Shown here piece by piece: positions 1 to 6,308 of a stretch of 9,333 nt of DNA; positions within the stretch are counted from its first letter, which is position 1; the number at the start of each line of letters is the position of its first letter. Below the pieces are notes generated by a model, which saw only the letters and a list, made by a program, of their open reading frames with translations, ran no database searches and was not told where the DNA came from. Made by a program: the position numbers and the translations under genes. The stretch is from positions 1 to 9,333 of the forward strand of contig PWEU01000012.1 in the NCBI GenBank assembly GCA_003554005.1, given 5' to 3'. The stretch is from Nitriliruptoraceae bacterium (GTDB taxonomy: Bacteria > Actinomycetota > Nitriliruptoria > Nitriliruptorales > Nitriliruptoraceae).

Positions 1-3000
1 GCGAGGTACTCCGGGGTGACCCCGAACCGTCCCGAGGCGACCTGCTTCATGCGGCAGTCGAGGTCCAGTCCGCTCCACCGGGTGCGGAAACGTGCGGGGT
101 CCTCGCCGCCCTCACCGGAGTTGGCCTTGCCGCCGATCATGTTCAGCGCCGCGGCCAGGGTCTCATGGGCCTCCTTGGACAGCGCACCGTGGGACATCGC
201 ACCCGTGGAGAACCGCCGGGTGATGGCCTCGACCGGCTCGACCTCATCGAGGGGGATCGGCCCCGCCGGGTTCCGGGGCACCAGGAAGTCCCGCGGGTAG
301 GCCGCGGGCCGGGTGTTGACGGTCGCGCTGAAACGCTCGTACAGCTCCGTACGCCCCTCGGCCGCCGCCGTGCGCAGCAGCGCGGCGGTGGTCCCGTCCA
401 CCTCGGTGCTGACCCCCGAGCCGTCCAGCCGGAAGGGCGCCGTCGTCGCGGCCCGTCCGAGCCCCAGCGCGTCGTGGAGGGCGTCGACCACCGGCTTGGA
501 CATGTCGTGGAACTCGCCGTTCTTGCGCCACTTGATGATGCCGGGGCTGGCCAGCGCCGGCAGGGACCCCTCGGCGTCGGGGCCGGCCTGCGGGAAGGCT
601 TCCGCGTGCTGCGCCAGCACCTCCGCGGCGAGGTCCTCGAAGGTGAGCCCGCCGAGCGTCGAGGGGGTGCCGGCGAAGCAGGTGTCGATGACGTCGGAGC
701 CGAGGCCGAGGCACTCGAAGATCTGGGCGCTGCGGTAGCTGTCCAGGACGCTGATGCCCATCTTGGACATGATCTTCAGCACGCCGTCCTCGAGCGCGTT
801 GCGGTACCGCTCCTGCGCGACGGACGCGCTGGGGTTGTCGCCACCGATCCGGCCCTCGTCGGCCAGGTCGGCGATCGTCTGCAGCACCAGGCGGGGCACG
901 ATCGCATCCGCACCGAACCCCAGCAGGGTGGCCGCATCGTGGGTCTCACGGGCCTCGTCGGTCTCGGCGACCAGGGAGGTCGCGGTCCGCAGGTTCTCGG
1001 CCAGCAGCCGCTGGTGGACCGCTCCGATCGCCAGCAGGATCGGGACCCGGGCCCGCTCGTCGTCGGCACCGACGTCGGAGACGACCACGACCCCGGCGCC
1101 GGCCCGCGCGTGTCCGACGGCCTCCTCGCCCAGACGGGACAGCGCCGCGCCGAGCCCGGCCGGGCCGTCGCTGACCGGGAAGGTGGCGTCCACCGCCTGG
1201 ACGGAGAAGGGCAGGTCCGGCGACATCACGATGCGCTGGAGCCCCTCCGGGTAGAGGAAGAACGAGCCCAACTCGATCAGGTCGGCCGCCTCCGGGCCCT
1301 CGGTGAGCACCGAGGCGCGGGGACCGAGCAGGGTCCTGAGGCTCATCACCTCCGACTCGCGGTAGTGGTCGATCGCGGGGTTGGTGACCTGGGCGAACCG
1401 CTGCTTCATGAAGTGGGAGACGGGGCGACGGACGTGGCTGAGCGCCTCGATCGGTGTGTCATCTCCCATCGAGGACGTCGTCTCCCGACCCTGCGTCGCC
1501 ATCGGACGGAGGATGGAGATGATCTCCTCCTTGGTGATGCCGTAGGCGAGCTGCCGCTGGTGCAGGTCCGCCGGGACCCCCTCGATGGGCAGGCCCGCGT
1601 TGACCGCGGTGAGCCGCTCGGCGAGCCAGGCGCCGTAGGGCGCGTTCGCACCGAGGCGGAGCTTGATCTCCCGGTCCTCCTGCAGGCCGCCCTCGGTCGG
1701 GTCGACGCACAGCACCTGCCCGGGACCGAGCCGCTCGCGACGGACCGTGCCGTGGTGGTCCGGGTGGTCGGTCGGCAGCGAGGTGGCGACCGCCCCCACC
1801 TCGGAGGAGGCCACGATCGTGCCGTCCTCGCAGACGTGGTAGCGCAGCGGCCGCAGCCCGTTGCGGTCGAGGCCCGCCCCGACCCGGACCCCGTCGGTGA
1901 AGATCAGGCCGGCCGGTCCGTCCCACGGCTCGATCAGGCAGGAGTGGTAGCGGTAGAAGTCCCGGACCGCCGGCTCCAGATCGCGGGACCCCTCCCAGAC
2001 CTGGGGTACCAGCATCGACTGGGCGTGGCGCACGTCGCGGCCGCCGAGGACCAGCAGCTCGAGCGCCGCGTCGAGCTTCGCCGAATCGGACTGGTCGTGG
2101 TCGATGACCGGCGGCAGCAGCTCCTGCGGGGCCCAGTCGACGCCGTCCACCGACATCGCCCCGGGGACGAACTGCCCTTCACGGGCGCGCATCAGGTTGA
2201 GGTTGCCGTCGATGGTGTTGATCTCACCGTTGTGGCACAGGGTCCGGAAGGGCTGGGCCCGTTCCCACGACGGGGCGGTGTTGGTGGAGAAGCGGGAGTG
2301 GTAGATCGCCAGACCGGAGACGTAGCGCTCATCCCGCAGGTCGGGGTAGAAGGCGTCGAGCTGGTCCGCGTCGGCCATCGCCTTGTAGGTGACGGTGAGG
2401 AAGGAGCAGCTGGCGGCGTAGAACCGGACGCCGGCGGCCTCGCAGGCCTTGCGGGCCCGACGACGGACGCGGTAGGCGCTGCGCTCCGCCTCGGCATCGC
2501 CGACACCGACGGGGCGCACCATGATGGCCTGGCCCAGCGCCGGCTGCGCGGCCAGCGCGATCTCCCCGATGGCGCCTGGGTCGGTGGGCACGTCTCGGAA
2601 GCCCACCAGCTCCACACCCTCGTCCGTGCAGGCCTGGGCGAAGGCCTCCCGGGCACTCCTCCGCGCGGCGCGGTCGTCGTCCCCGTCACCGGCCTGCACG
2701 AACAGCATCGCGAGGCCGGTACGGGCCGGGTCGACGTCCGCGACACCGAGCTCGTCGGCCCAGGCGGCAGCCAGCTCCCGGGGGATCTGGGTCAGGATCC
2801 CGGCCCCGTCACCCGACCGGGCATCGGCAGCGACGGCACCCCGGTGCTGCACCCCGCACAGGCCCTCCAGCGCCATGATCACGATGCTCCGCCGTGGCCG
2901 CCCGTCGACGTGCGCCACGAACCCGATGCCGCAGGCGTCGCGCTCCGCGTCGAGGTCGAACCCCGTCGTGGGGGCGGGCGGAAGGGGCAGCGGGCGGGTC

Positions 3001-3011
3001 GGGTCGGCCAC
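1..3011 (-). CDS. gltB: Glutamate synthase large (alpha) subunit, 3'-truncated by the window edge
   Basis: The enzyme makes two glutamates from glutamine and 2-oxoglutarate in the cytoplasm. The small subunit GltD passes it electrons from NAD(P)H. I read 1003 codons, open to position 2; the family is about 1500 residues. The start is GTG at 3011-3009, with GGAGG at 3023-3019 seven bases upstream. A proline-rich leader of 26 residues precedes Cys27 in DACGIGFV, the N-terminal nucleophile freed by pro-peptide cleavage. Glutaminase motifs follow: RFSTNT (240-245), HNGEINT (260-266) and LDRNGLRP (Asp382). The central domain has SMGDDTP (514-520). The FMN synthase domain begins with TGAMSHG (Met939), NSGEGGED (964-971) and QVASGRFGVTPEYL (990-1003). 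The 3Fe-4S cysteines, the rest of the FMN site and the C-terminal GXGXG domain lie beyond the left edge, as would any downstream gltD. Identification is secure; no frame break was seen in the stretches I translated. Confidence 0.97.
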   Translation of the reverse strand, partial: MADPTRPLPLPPAPTTGFDLDAERDACGIGFVAHVDGRPRRSIVIMALEGLCGVQHRGAVAADARSGDGAGILTQIPRELAAAWADELGVADVDPARTGLAMLFVQAGDGDDDRAARRSAREAFAQACTDEGVELVGFRDVPTDPGAIGEIALAAQPALGQAIMVRPVGVGDAEAERSAYRVRRRARKACEAAGVRFYAASCSFLTVTYKAMADADQLDAFYPDLRDERYVSGLAIYHSRFSTNTAPSWERAQPFRTLCHNGEINTIDGNLNLMRAREGQFVPGAMSVDGVDWAPQELLPPVIDHDQSDSAKLDAALELLVLGGRDVRHAQSMLVPQVWEGSRDLEPAVRDFYRYHSCLIEPWDGPAGLIFTDGVRVGAGLDRNGLRPLRYHVCEDGTIVASSEVGAVATSLPTDHPDHHGTVRRERLGPGQVLCVDPTEGGLQEDREIKLRLGANAPYGAWLAERLTAVNAGLPIEGVPADLHQRQLAYGITKEEIISILRPMATQGRETTSSMGDDTPIEALSHVRRPVSHFMKQRFAQVTNPAIDHYRESEVMSLRTLLGPRASVLTEGPEAADLIELGSFFLYPEGLQRIVMSPDLPFSVQAVDATFPVSDGPAGLGAALSRLGEEAVGHARAGAGVVVVSDVGADDERARVPILLAIGAVHQRLLAENLRTATSLVAETDEARETHDAATLLGFGADAIVPRLVLQTIADLADEGRIGGDNPSASVAQERYRNALEDGVLKIMSKMGISVLDSYRSAQIFECLGLGSDVIDTCFAGTPSTLGGLTFEDLAAEVLAQHAEAFPQAGPDAEGSLPALASPGIIKWRKNGEFHDMSKPVVDALHDALGLGRAATTAPFRLDGSGVSTEVDGTTAALLRTAAAEGRTELYERFSATVNTRPAAYPRDFLVPRNPAGPIPLDEVEPVEAITRRFSTGAMSHGALSKEAHETLAAALNMIGGKANSGEGGEDPARFRTRWSGLDLDCRMKQVASGRFGVTPEYL

Positions 3012-3125
3012 TGGGGCACCTCCGGGGTCGGCCGGTCACGCCGCTCTCGGCGACGGGGGACCGGAGTGATCGGGACGGCCGGTCAGCCGGGACCGGTTCG
3101 GGCGCAGAGGGTCCGCCGACGCAGG

Positions 3126-3168
3126 AACGGCGCCCGCGGATGCTTCGATCGCGAGCGCCGTTGCTCGC
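3126..3168. repeat. Two overlapping inverted repeats at the predicted gltB transcription start
   Basis: AACGGCGC at 3126-3133 pairs perfectly with GCGCCGTT at 3155-3162, an 8-bp stem with a 21-nt loop. GCGAGC at 3151-3156 pairs perfectly with GCTCGC at 3163-3168, a 6-bp stem with a 6-nt loop. The two share bases 3155-3162, so as RNA they could not both form. They sit just downstream of the gltB -10 box, over the likely start site. They could be an operator or alternative leader hairpins. The pairing is visible; the role is inferred. Confidence 0.35.
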
Positions 3169-3172
3169 TTCC

Positions 3173-3202
3173 AACGTACCGCCCGGCTCTCTTCACTGTC
3201 CA
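3173..3202 (-). promoter_or_regulatory. Probable sigma-70-type promoter of gltB
   Basis: Read on the minus strand, TGGACA at 3202-3197 and TACGTT at 3178-3173 are separated by 18 bases. They match the -35 (TTGACA) and -10 (TANNNT) elements well for such GC-rich DNA. Transcription would start near 3166, giving a leader of about 155 nt before the GTG start. The start site is inferred from box spacing. Confidence 0.5.
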
Positions 3203-3217
3203 TCCGTCGCCGGCGCG

Positions 3218-3223
3218 TAGGCT
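3218..3223 (+). promoter_or_regulatory. -10-like box for the crotonase-family gene
   Basis: TAGGCT at 3218-3223 lies 45 bases before the GTG start of the plus-strand gene and resembles actinobacterial -10 elements. No convincing -35 is seen: the best candidate, TTCACT at 3192-3197, would give a 20-base spacer. The box lies only 15 bases from the gltB -35 hexamer on the other strand. Confidence 0.35.
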
Positions 3224-3268
3224 CAGCACCAGCGGTCTCACGACCGCCCGTCGGACAGGAGGGGCCCC

Positions 3269-4060
3269 GTGCCCGTGACCTTCGAGCGCTTCGACGACGG
3301 CGTCGTCGTCCTCACCCTCGACGACCCGGACCGACGCAACGCGATGACGGCGGCCATGGGGGACGAGCTCGCGGCCCGGTGCGACGAGGTGGCCGGCGAC
3401 GACAGCGTTCGCGTCGTCGTGCTGACCGGCACGCCACCGGCCTTCTCCGCCGGGGGCGACCTGGACATGCTGGAGGAGCTCGCGCGCCGCGCCCGAGAGG
3501 AGGGGTTCGACGCCGCCCCCTTCATGCGCGCCTTCTACACCCGGTTCCTGCGGATCGCCGAACTGCCCGTCCCGGTGCTGGCCGCCGTCAACGGCCACGC
3601 CGTGGGCGCGGGTCTGTGCGTGGCCCTGGCGGCGGACCTACGGCTGGTCGCGACGACGGCCAAGCTGGGCCTGAACTTCGCCCGCCTCGGGTTGCACCCC
3701 GGGATGGGAGGGACCTGGTTCCTGCCCCGGCTGCTGGGACCGGAACGCGCCGCCGCCTGGCTGTACACCGGCGCCCTGTACGACGGTGCCAGCGCCGCCG
3801 GCCAGGGGCTCGCCTTGGAGTCGGTCGAGGCCGAGCAGGTGCTGCCCCGCGCCCTGGAGCTGGCCGGCGAGATCGCCGCGTCGTCGCCGGTGGTGGTCCG
3901 CCAACTGAAGCGCACGCTCGAGGCCAGCCCCCAGCTGGACCTCACGACCGCCCTCGCGGCGGAGGCCGCCGCCCAGGCGGTGAGCTACGGGACCGCGGAC
4001 CTGGCTGAGGGGTTGGCCGCGGCCCGGGCCCGTCGCCCGGCACGGTTCCCCGGGCGGTGA
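3269..4060 (+). CDS. Enoyl-CoA hydratase/isomerase (crotonase) family protein lacking both hydratase glutamates
   Basis: A 263-residue protein of normal crotonase length, probably cytoplasmic and acting on an acyl-CoA thioester. The GTG start at 3269 is preceded by AGGAGG at 3257-3262 with a 6-base spacer. The CoA and oxyanion-hole motif FSAGGDL is at 59-65. The second oxyanion motif runs from NGHAVGAGL (108-116) to ALAADLRL. LGLHPGMGGT (140-149) follows, then the C-terminal helix SSPVVVRQLKRTLE (205-218). Aligned by eye with rat mitochondrial enoyl-CoA hydratase, the Glu144 position is Cys117 and the Glu164 position is Phe137, so ordinary water addition is unlikely. It may be an isomerase, a hydrolase-like member or a non-hydratase subfamily; the substrate cannot be named. 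It is transcribed away from gltB, which argues against a shared operon, and ends 16 bp from the convergent permease gene. Confidence 0.93.
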   Translation: MPVTFERFDDGVVVLTLDDPDRRNAMTAAMGDELAARCDEVAGDDSVRVVVLTGTPPAFSAGGDLDMLEELARRAREEGFDAAPFMRAFYTRFLRIAELPVPVLAAVNGHAVGAGLCVALAADLRLVATTAKLGLNFARLGLHPGMGGTWFLPRLLGPERAAAWLYTGALYDGASAAGQGLALESVEAEQVLPRALELAGEIAASSPVVVRQLKRTLEASPQLDLTTALAAEAAAQAVSYGTADLAEGLAAARARRPARFPGR

Positions 4061-4087
4061 TCGGCCTCGGTGGCGTTCACCCCGCCC
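4034..4087. terminator. Candidate convergent terminator stems at the crotonase and permease gene ends
   Basis: Two competing stems are visible. CGCCCGG (4034-4040) pairs with CCGGGCG (4050-4056) around a 9-nt loop inside the last crotonase codons. GGGCGGTGA (4052-4060) pairs with TCACC (4077-4081) plus GCCC (4084-4087), with two unpaired C bases and a 16-nt loop. The second stem contains both stop codons. No T-run follows on either strand, so intrinsic termination is uncertain; a bidirectional stop for the two convergent genes is an inference from position. Confidence 0.35.
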
Positions 4088-5285
4088 GCCAGGCCTCACG
4101 CAGCCGAACCCGGGCGCCGGTGCGCAGGATGCCGCCCTCGTAGATGCGCGCCGCCCCCACGGTCAACGCCGCCGCCGAGGACAGGGTCAGCGCCGCCGCC
4201 GCTGCCACCTCCCACCAGGCGGGCGCCGCCAGGGCCTGGCGGACCAGCATGGCGTAGGGAGCGCTGAAGGGCACGAAGGAGGCCACCACGGCGAAGGTCG
4301 AGCTGGGAGCGTTGATGGCCAGGAACCCGACGAGGTAGCCGCCGATCATCAGCACGTTCGCCGGGGTGAGGACGGCCTGGGCCTCCTCGGGGCGCGACAC
4401 CAACGACCCGAGGCCGGCGGCGATGACCGCGTAGAGGGCGTAGCCGGCGACGAACCACCCGGCGATGGCGACGCCGAGCCCGCCGACACCGCGGGGGATC
4501 GCCTCCCCCGCGGGCAGCAGCAGCACCGCCAGGGGTGGGGCGAACAGCGTCAGGGTCTGCAGCAGACCGACGATCCCGAGGCCGAGCAGCTTCCCCGTCA
4601 TCAGCCAGCGGACCGGCACCGTGGCGACCAGCAGCTCGACGACCCGGGACCCCTTCTCCTCGATCACGCCGTTGATGATCATCGAGGCGTACATGATCAG
4701 CACCGCGAACAGGAACACCACCCCGAGGTTGGCGACGACGAGCCGGGCCGTCGCCTCCGCAGGATCGACATCGCCGACCTCCTCGACCGGCAACGAGGGG
4801 CGGGCGAGCACTTCACCGACGCGATCGGGCTCCTCGCTGAACAGCTCACCGAGCGCGAGCGCCTCGGCGACCCGGGTGGCGGCCACCGAGCCCGGCCGCA
4901 GGAGCTGCCCCGACGGCGCGACCAGCACCCGCTCCCCCGGCCCCACCACCGCCACCAGGTCGTTGGTGGCGCTCGTCAGCGCCGCGGCGCCGGCGTCGAC
5001 GTCGGCCACCTCGACGACCTCGATCGGCCCGATGGCGGCCTCGATGGCCGAGCGTTCGGCCACCGACATCGCCCCCACGACGCCGAGGCGTGGCAGGTCG
5101 GCCTCCTCTGCGGGCTGGTCGACGGCGGGCTCGTCGGGATCGAAGACACCGAGCAGCGCGGGGAGGGCGGCCAGCACGGTCAGCAGTGCCGAGATCACCA
5201 GGGTCGTCCCGACGAACAGCTTCGAGCGCAGGCGCTGACGGACCTCGCGGGCCGCGATCAGCCGGACCGTGGTGCCCGGGCTCAT
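4077..5285 (-). CDS. ABC-2 type exporter permease, NatB-like
   Basis: A 402-residue membrane subunit of an ABC exporter that works with the ATPase encoded just upstream. One membrane helix near residues 24-46 leads into an acidic, probably extracytoplasmic domain of about 130 residues (48-180). About five hydrophobic segments follow, near 183-206, 232-256, 266-295, 308-328 and 355-378. The cytoplasmic loop IEEKGSRVVELLVATVPVR (208-226), followed by LMTGKLLGLGIVGLLQ (228-243), is the hallmark of the NatB / ABC2_membrane_3 family. ATG at 5285 overlaps the ATPase stop as ATGA (5285-5282), which points to translational coupling; no clear ribosome site precedes it. NatB proteins are known in Na+ export, but relatives export drugs or are uncharacterised, so the substrate is unknown. 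The basic C-terminus (ARVRLREAWRAG) would be cytoplasmic. Confidence 0.92.
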   Translation of the reverse strand: MSPGTTVRLIAAREVRQRLRSKLFVGTTLVISALLTVLAALPALLGVFDPDEPAVDQPAEEADLPRLGVVGAMSVAERSAIEAAIGPIEVVEVADVDAGAAALTSATNDLVAVVGPGERVLVAPSGQLLRPGSVAATRVAEALALGELFSEEPDRVGEVLARPSLPVEEVGDVDPAEATARLVVANLGVVFLFAVLIMYASMIINGVIEEKGSRVVELLVATVPVRWLMTGKLLGLGIVGLLQTLTLFAPPLAVLLLPAGEAIPRGVGGLGVAIAGWFVAGYALYAVIAAGLGSLVSRPEEAQAVLTPANVLMIGGYLVGFLAINAPSSTFAVVASFVPFSAPYAMLVRQALAAPAWWEVAAAAALTLSSAAALTVGAARIYEGGILRTGARVRLREAWRAG

Positions 5286-6181
5286 CGCGGCAGCCGATCC
5301 TGGAGGGCGTCGCGGAACAGCTCCGAGAGCCGGGGTTCCTCGAGCCGCACGTGGAGCAGCGGACCGCCGGCGCGTGCCAGCTCGATGACCTCGCCGGGGT
5401 CCGCCTCCGCTCCCAGGGCGACCGTGACCTCGCCGTTGACCCGAGCCACAACCTCGGTGTCCACCGGCAGCGCGGCCACCCAGCCCGGGTCGCCGTCGAC
5501 CGCCACGCGGAGCCGGCGGTCACCCGCACGCTTGAGCTCGCGGACGTCGCCACGTAGCACGACGCGGCCGGCATCGACCACCGCCACGGACCGGCACAGA
5601 TCCTCGACCAGGTCGAGCTGGTGGCTGGAGAACACCACCGCCACCCCGGCCGCCGCCCGCTCGAGCAGGACCTCGCTCATGACGTCGACGGCGATCGGGT
5701 CCAGGCCGGAGAAGGGCTCGTCGAGGATCAGCAGCACGGGATCATGGACCAGAGCGGCGGCCAACTGGACCCGCTGCTGGTTCCCCAGCGACAACTCCTC
5801 GACCGGGCTGTCACGGCGCGCGGTCAGGCCCAGCCGGTCCAGCCAGAACTCCACGTTGGCGGCGGCCTCCGCGGACCGCAACCCGTGCAGCCGGGCCAGG
5901 TAGACCAGCTGCTCCGCCACCCGCATCCGCGGGTACAGCCCGCGTTCCTCGGGCATGTAGCCGATACGGCGGCGCACCTCGAGGTCCACGGCACGCCCCT
6001 CCCACGCCACCGTCCCGGCGTCGGGCGTGGTCACCCCCACGGCGCACCGCATCGCCGTGGTCTTGCCGGCGCCGTTGGGTCCGACGAAACCGCACAGCTC
6101 CCCGGCGACGACCTCGAGATCGAGCCGGTCCAGGGCGATCACGTCGCCGAAGCGGCGCTGCAGCTGCTCGAGGACCAGCAC
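5282..6181 (-). CDS. ABC transporter ATP-binding protein, NatA-like, with DUF4162-type C-terminus
   Basis: The nucleotide-binding subunit that powers the adjacent permease. In the 299-residue reading, Walker A GPNGAGKTT is at 34-42, the NatA-like MPEERGLYPRM at 76-86, signature LSLGNQQRVQ at 130-139, and Walker B LLILDEP at 150-156. The D-loop SGLDP follows at 158-162 and the H-loop His is at 187 in SSHQL. The last 80 or so residues form the small accessory domain (DUF4162) typical of this subfamily. All catalytic residues are present. I chose GTG at 6181 because GGAG lies six bases upstream at 6191-6188. GTG at 6193 would add four residues and GTG at 6220 thirteen, but neither has a ribosome site. 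The frame stays open much further upstream, but that stretch lies over the promoter region and the dehydrogenase gene in another frame. First gene of a two-gene operon. Confidence 0.94.
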   Translation of the reverse strand: MLVLEQLQRRFGDVIALDRLDLEVVAGELCGFVGPNGAGKTTAMRCAVGVTTPDAGTVAWEGRAVDLEVRRRIGYMPEERGLYPRMRVAEQLVYLARLHGLRSAEAAANVEFWLDRLGLTARRDSPVEELSLGNQQRVQLAAALVHDPVLLILDEPFSGLDPIAVDVMSEVLLERAAAGVAVVFSSHQLDLVEDLCRSVAVVDAGRVVLRGDVRELKRAGDRRLRVAVDGDPGWVAALPVDTEVVARVNGEVTVALGAEADPGEVIELARAGGPLLHVRLEEPRLSELFRDALQDRLPR

Positions 6182-6187
6182 CGGGGT

Positions 6188-6191
6188 CTCC
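6188..6191 (-). promoter_or_regulatory. Ribosome binding site that decides the ATPase start
   Basis: GGAG (6191-6188, minus strand) stands six bases before GTG at 6181. It is the only Shine-Dalgarno-like sequence among the three possible GTG starts (6220, 6193, 6181). The chosen start begins the protein directly at the first beta strand (LVLEQLQRRFG), as in most NatA-type ATPases. Confidence 0.45.
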
Positions 6192-6231
6192 ACGGGGGTC
6201 GCGGTACCCGGACCAGGCACCGATCGGGCGC

Positions 6232-6237
6232 AGGCTA
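6232..6237 (-). promoter_or_regulatory. -10-like box upstream of the ABC exporter operon
   Basis: TAGCCT at 6237-6232 (minus strand) lies in the gap between the dehydrogenase stop and the ATPase start. It would give a start site near 6225 and a leader of about 44 nt. No recognisable -35 hexamer is present at 16-18 bases, so this is a weak call. Confidence 0.3.
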
Positions 6238-6261
6238 GGTCACGCTGGGTCACCCGGCGAC

Positions 6262-6308
6262 GAGGCCGTGCCCCAGTGCCCTGCGGGTGGTCGCGACGCC
6301 CCGGCCTC
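6262..6308 (-). terminator. Candidate terminator stem at the end of the acyl-CoA dehydrogenase gene
   Basis: GAGGCCG at 6262-6268 and CGGCCTC at 6302-6308 form a perfect 7-bp inverted repeat. The proximal arm begins inside the dehydrogenase stop codon. The loop is long (33 nt), contains the palindrome GTCGCGAC, and no T-run follows. It may end the dehydrogenase transcript before the exporter promoter, or may be chance in GC-rich DNA. Confidence 0.22.

Noticed and set aside
165..3278. A 1037-codon open frame on the plus strand across the whole gltB region.
   Set aside because: It is antisense to gltB, which has clear family motifs along its length. The translation is an Arg/Gly/Val/Asp-rich shadow with no recognisable domain, as expected when GC-rich third positions remove stop codons.
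3083..3598. A 171-codon minus-strand open frame spanning the gltB upstream region and the start of the crotonase gene.
   Set aside because: It is antisense to the crotonase N-terminus, covers the proposed gltB promoter and shows no family motif.
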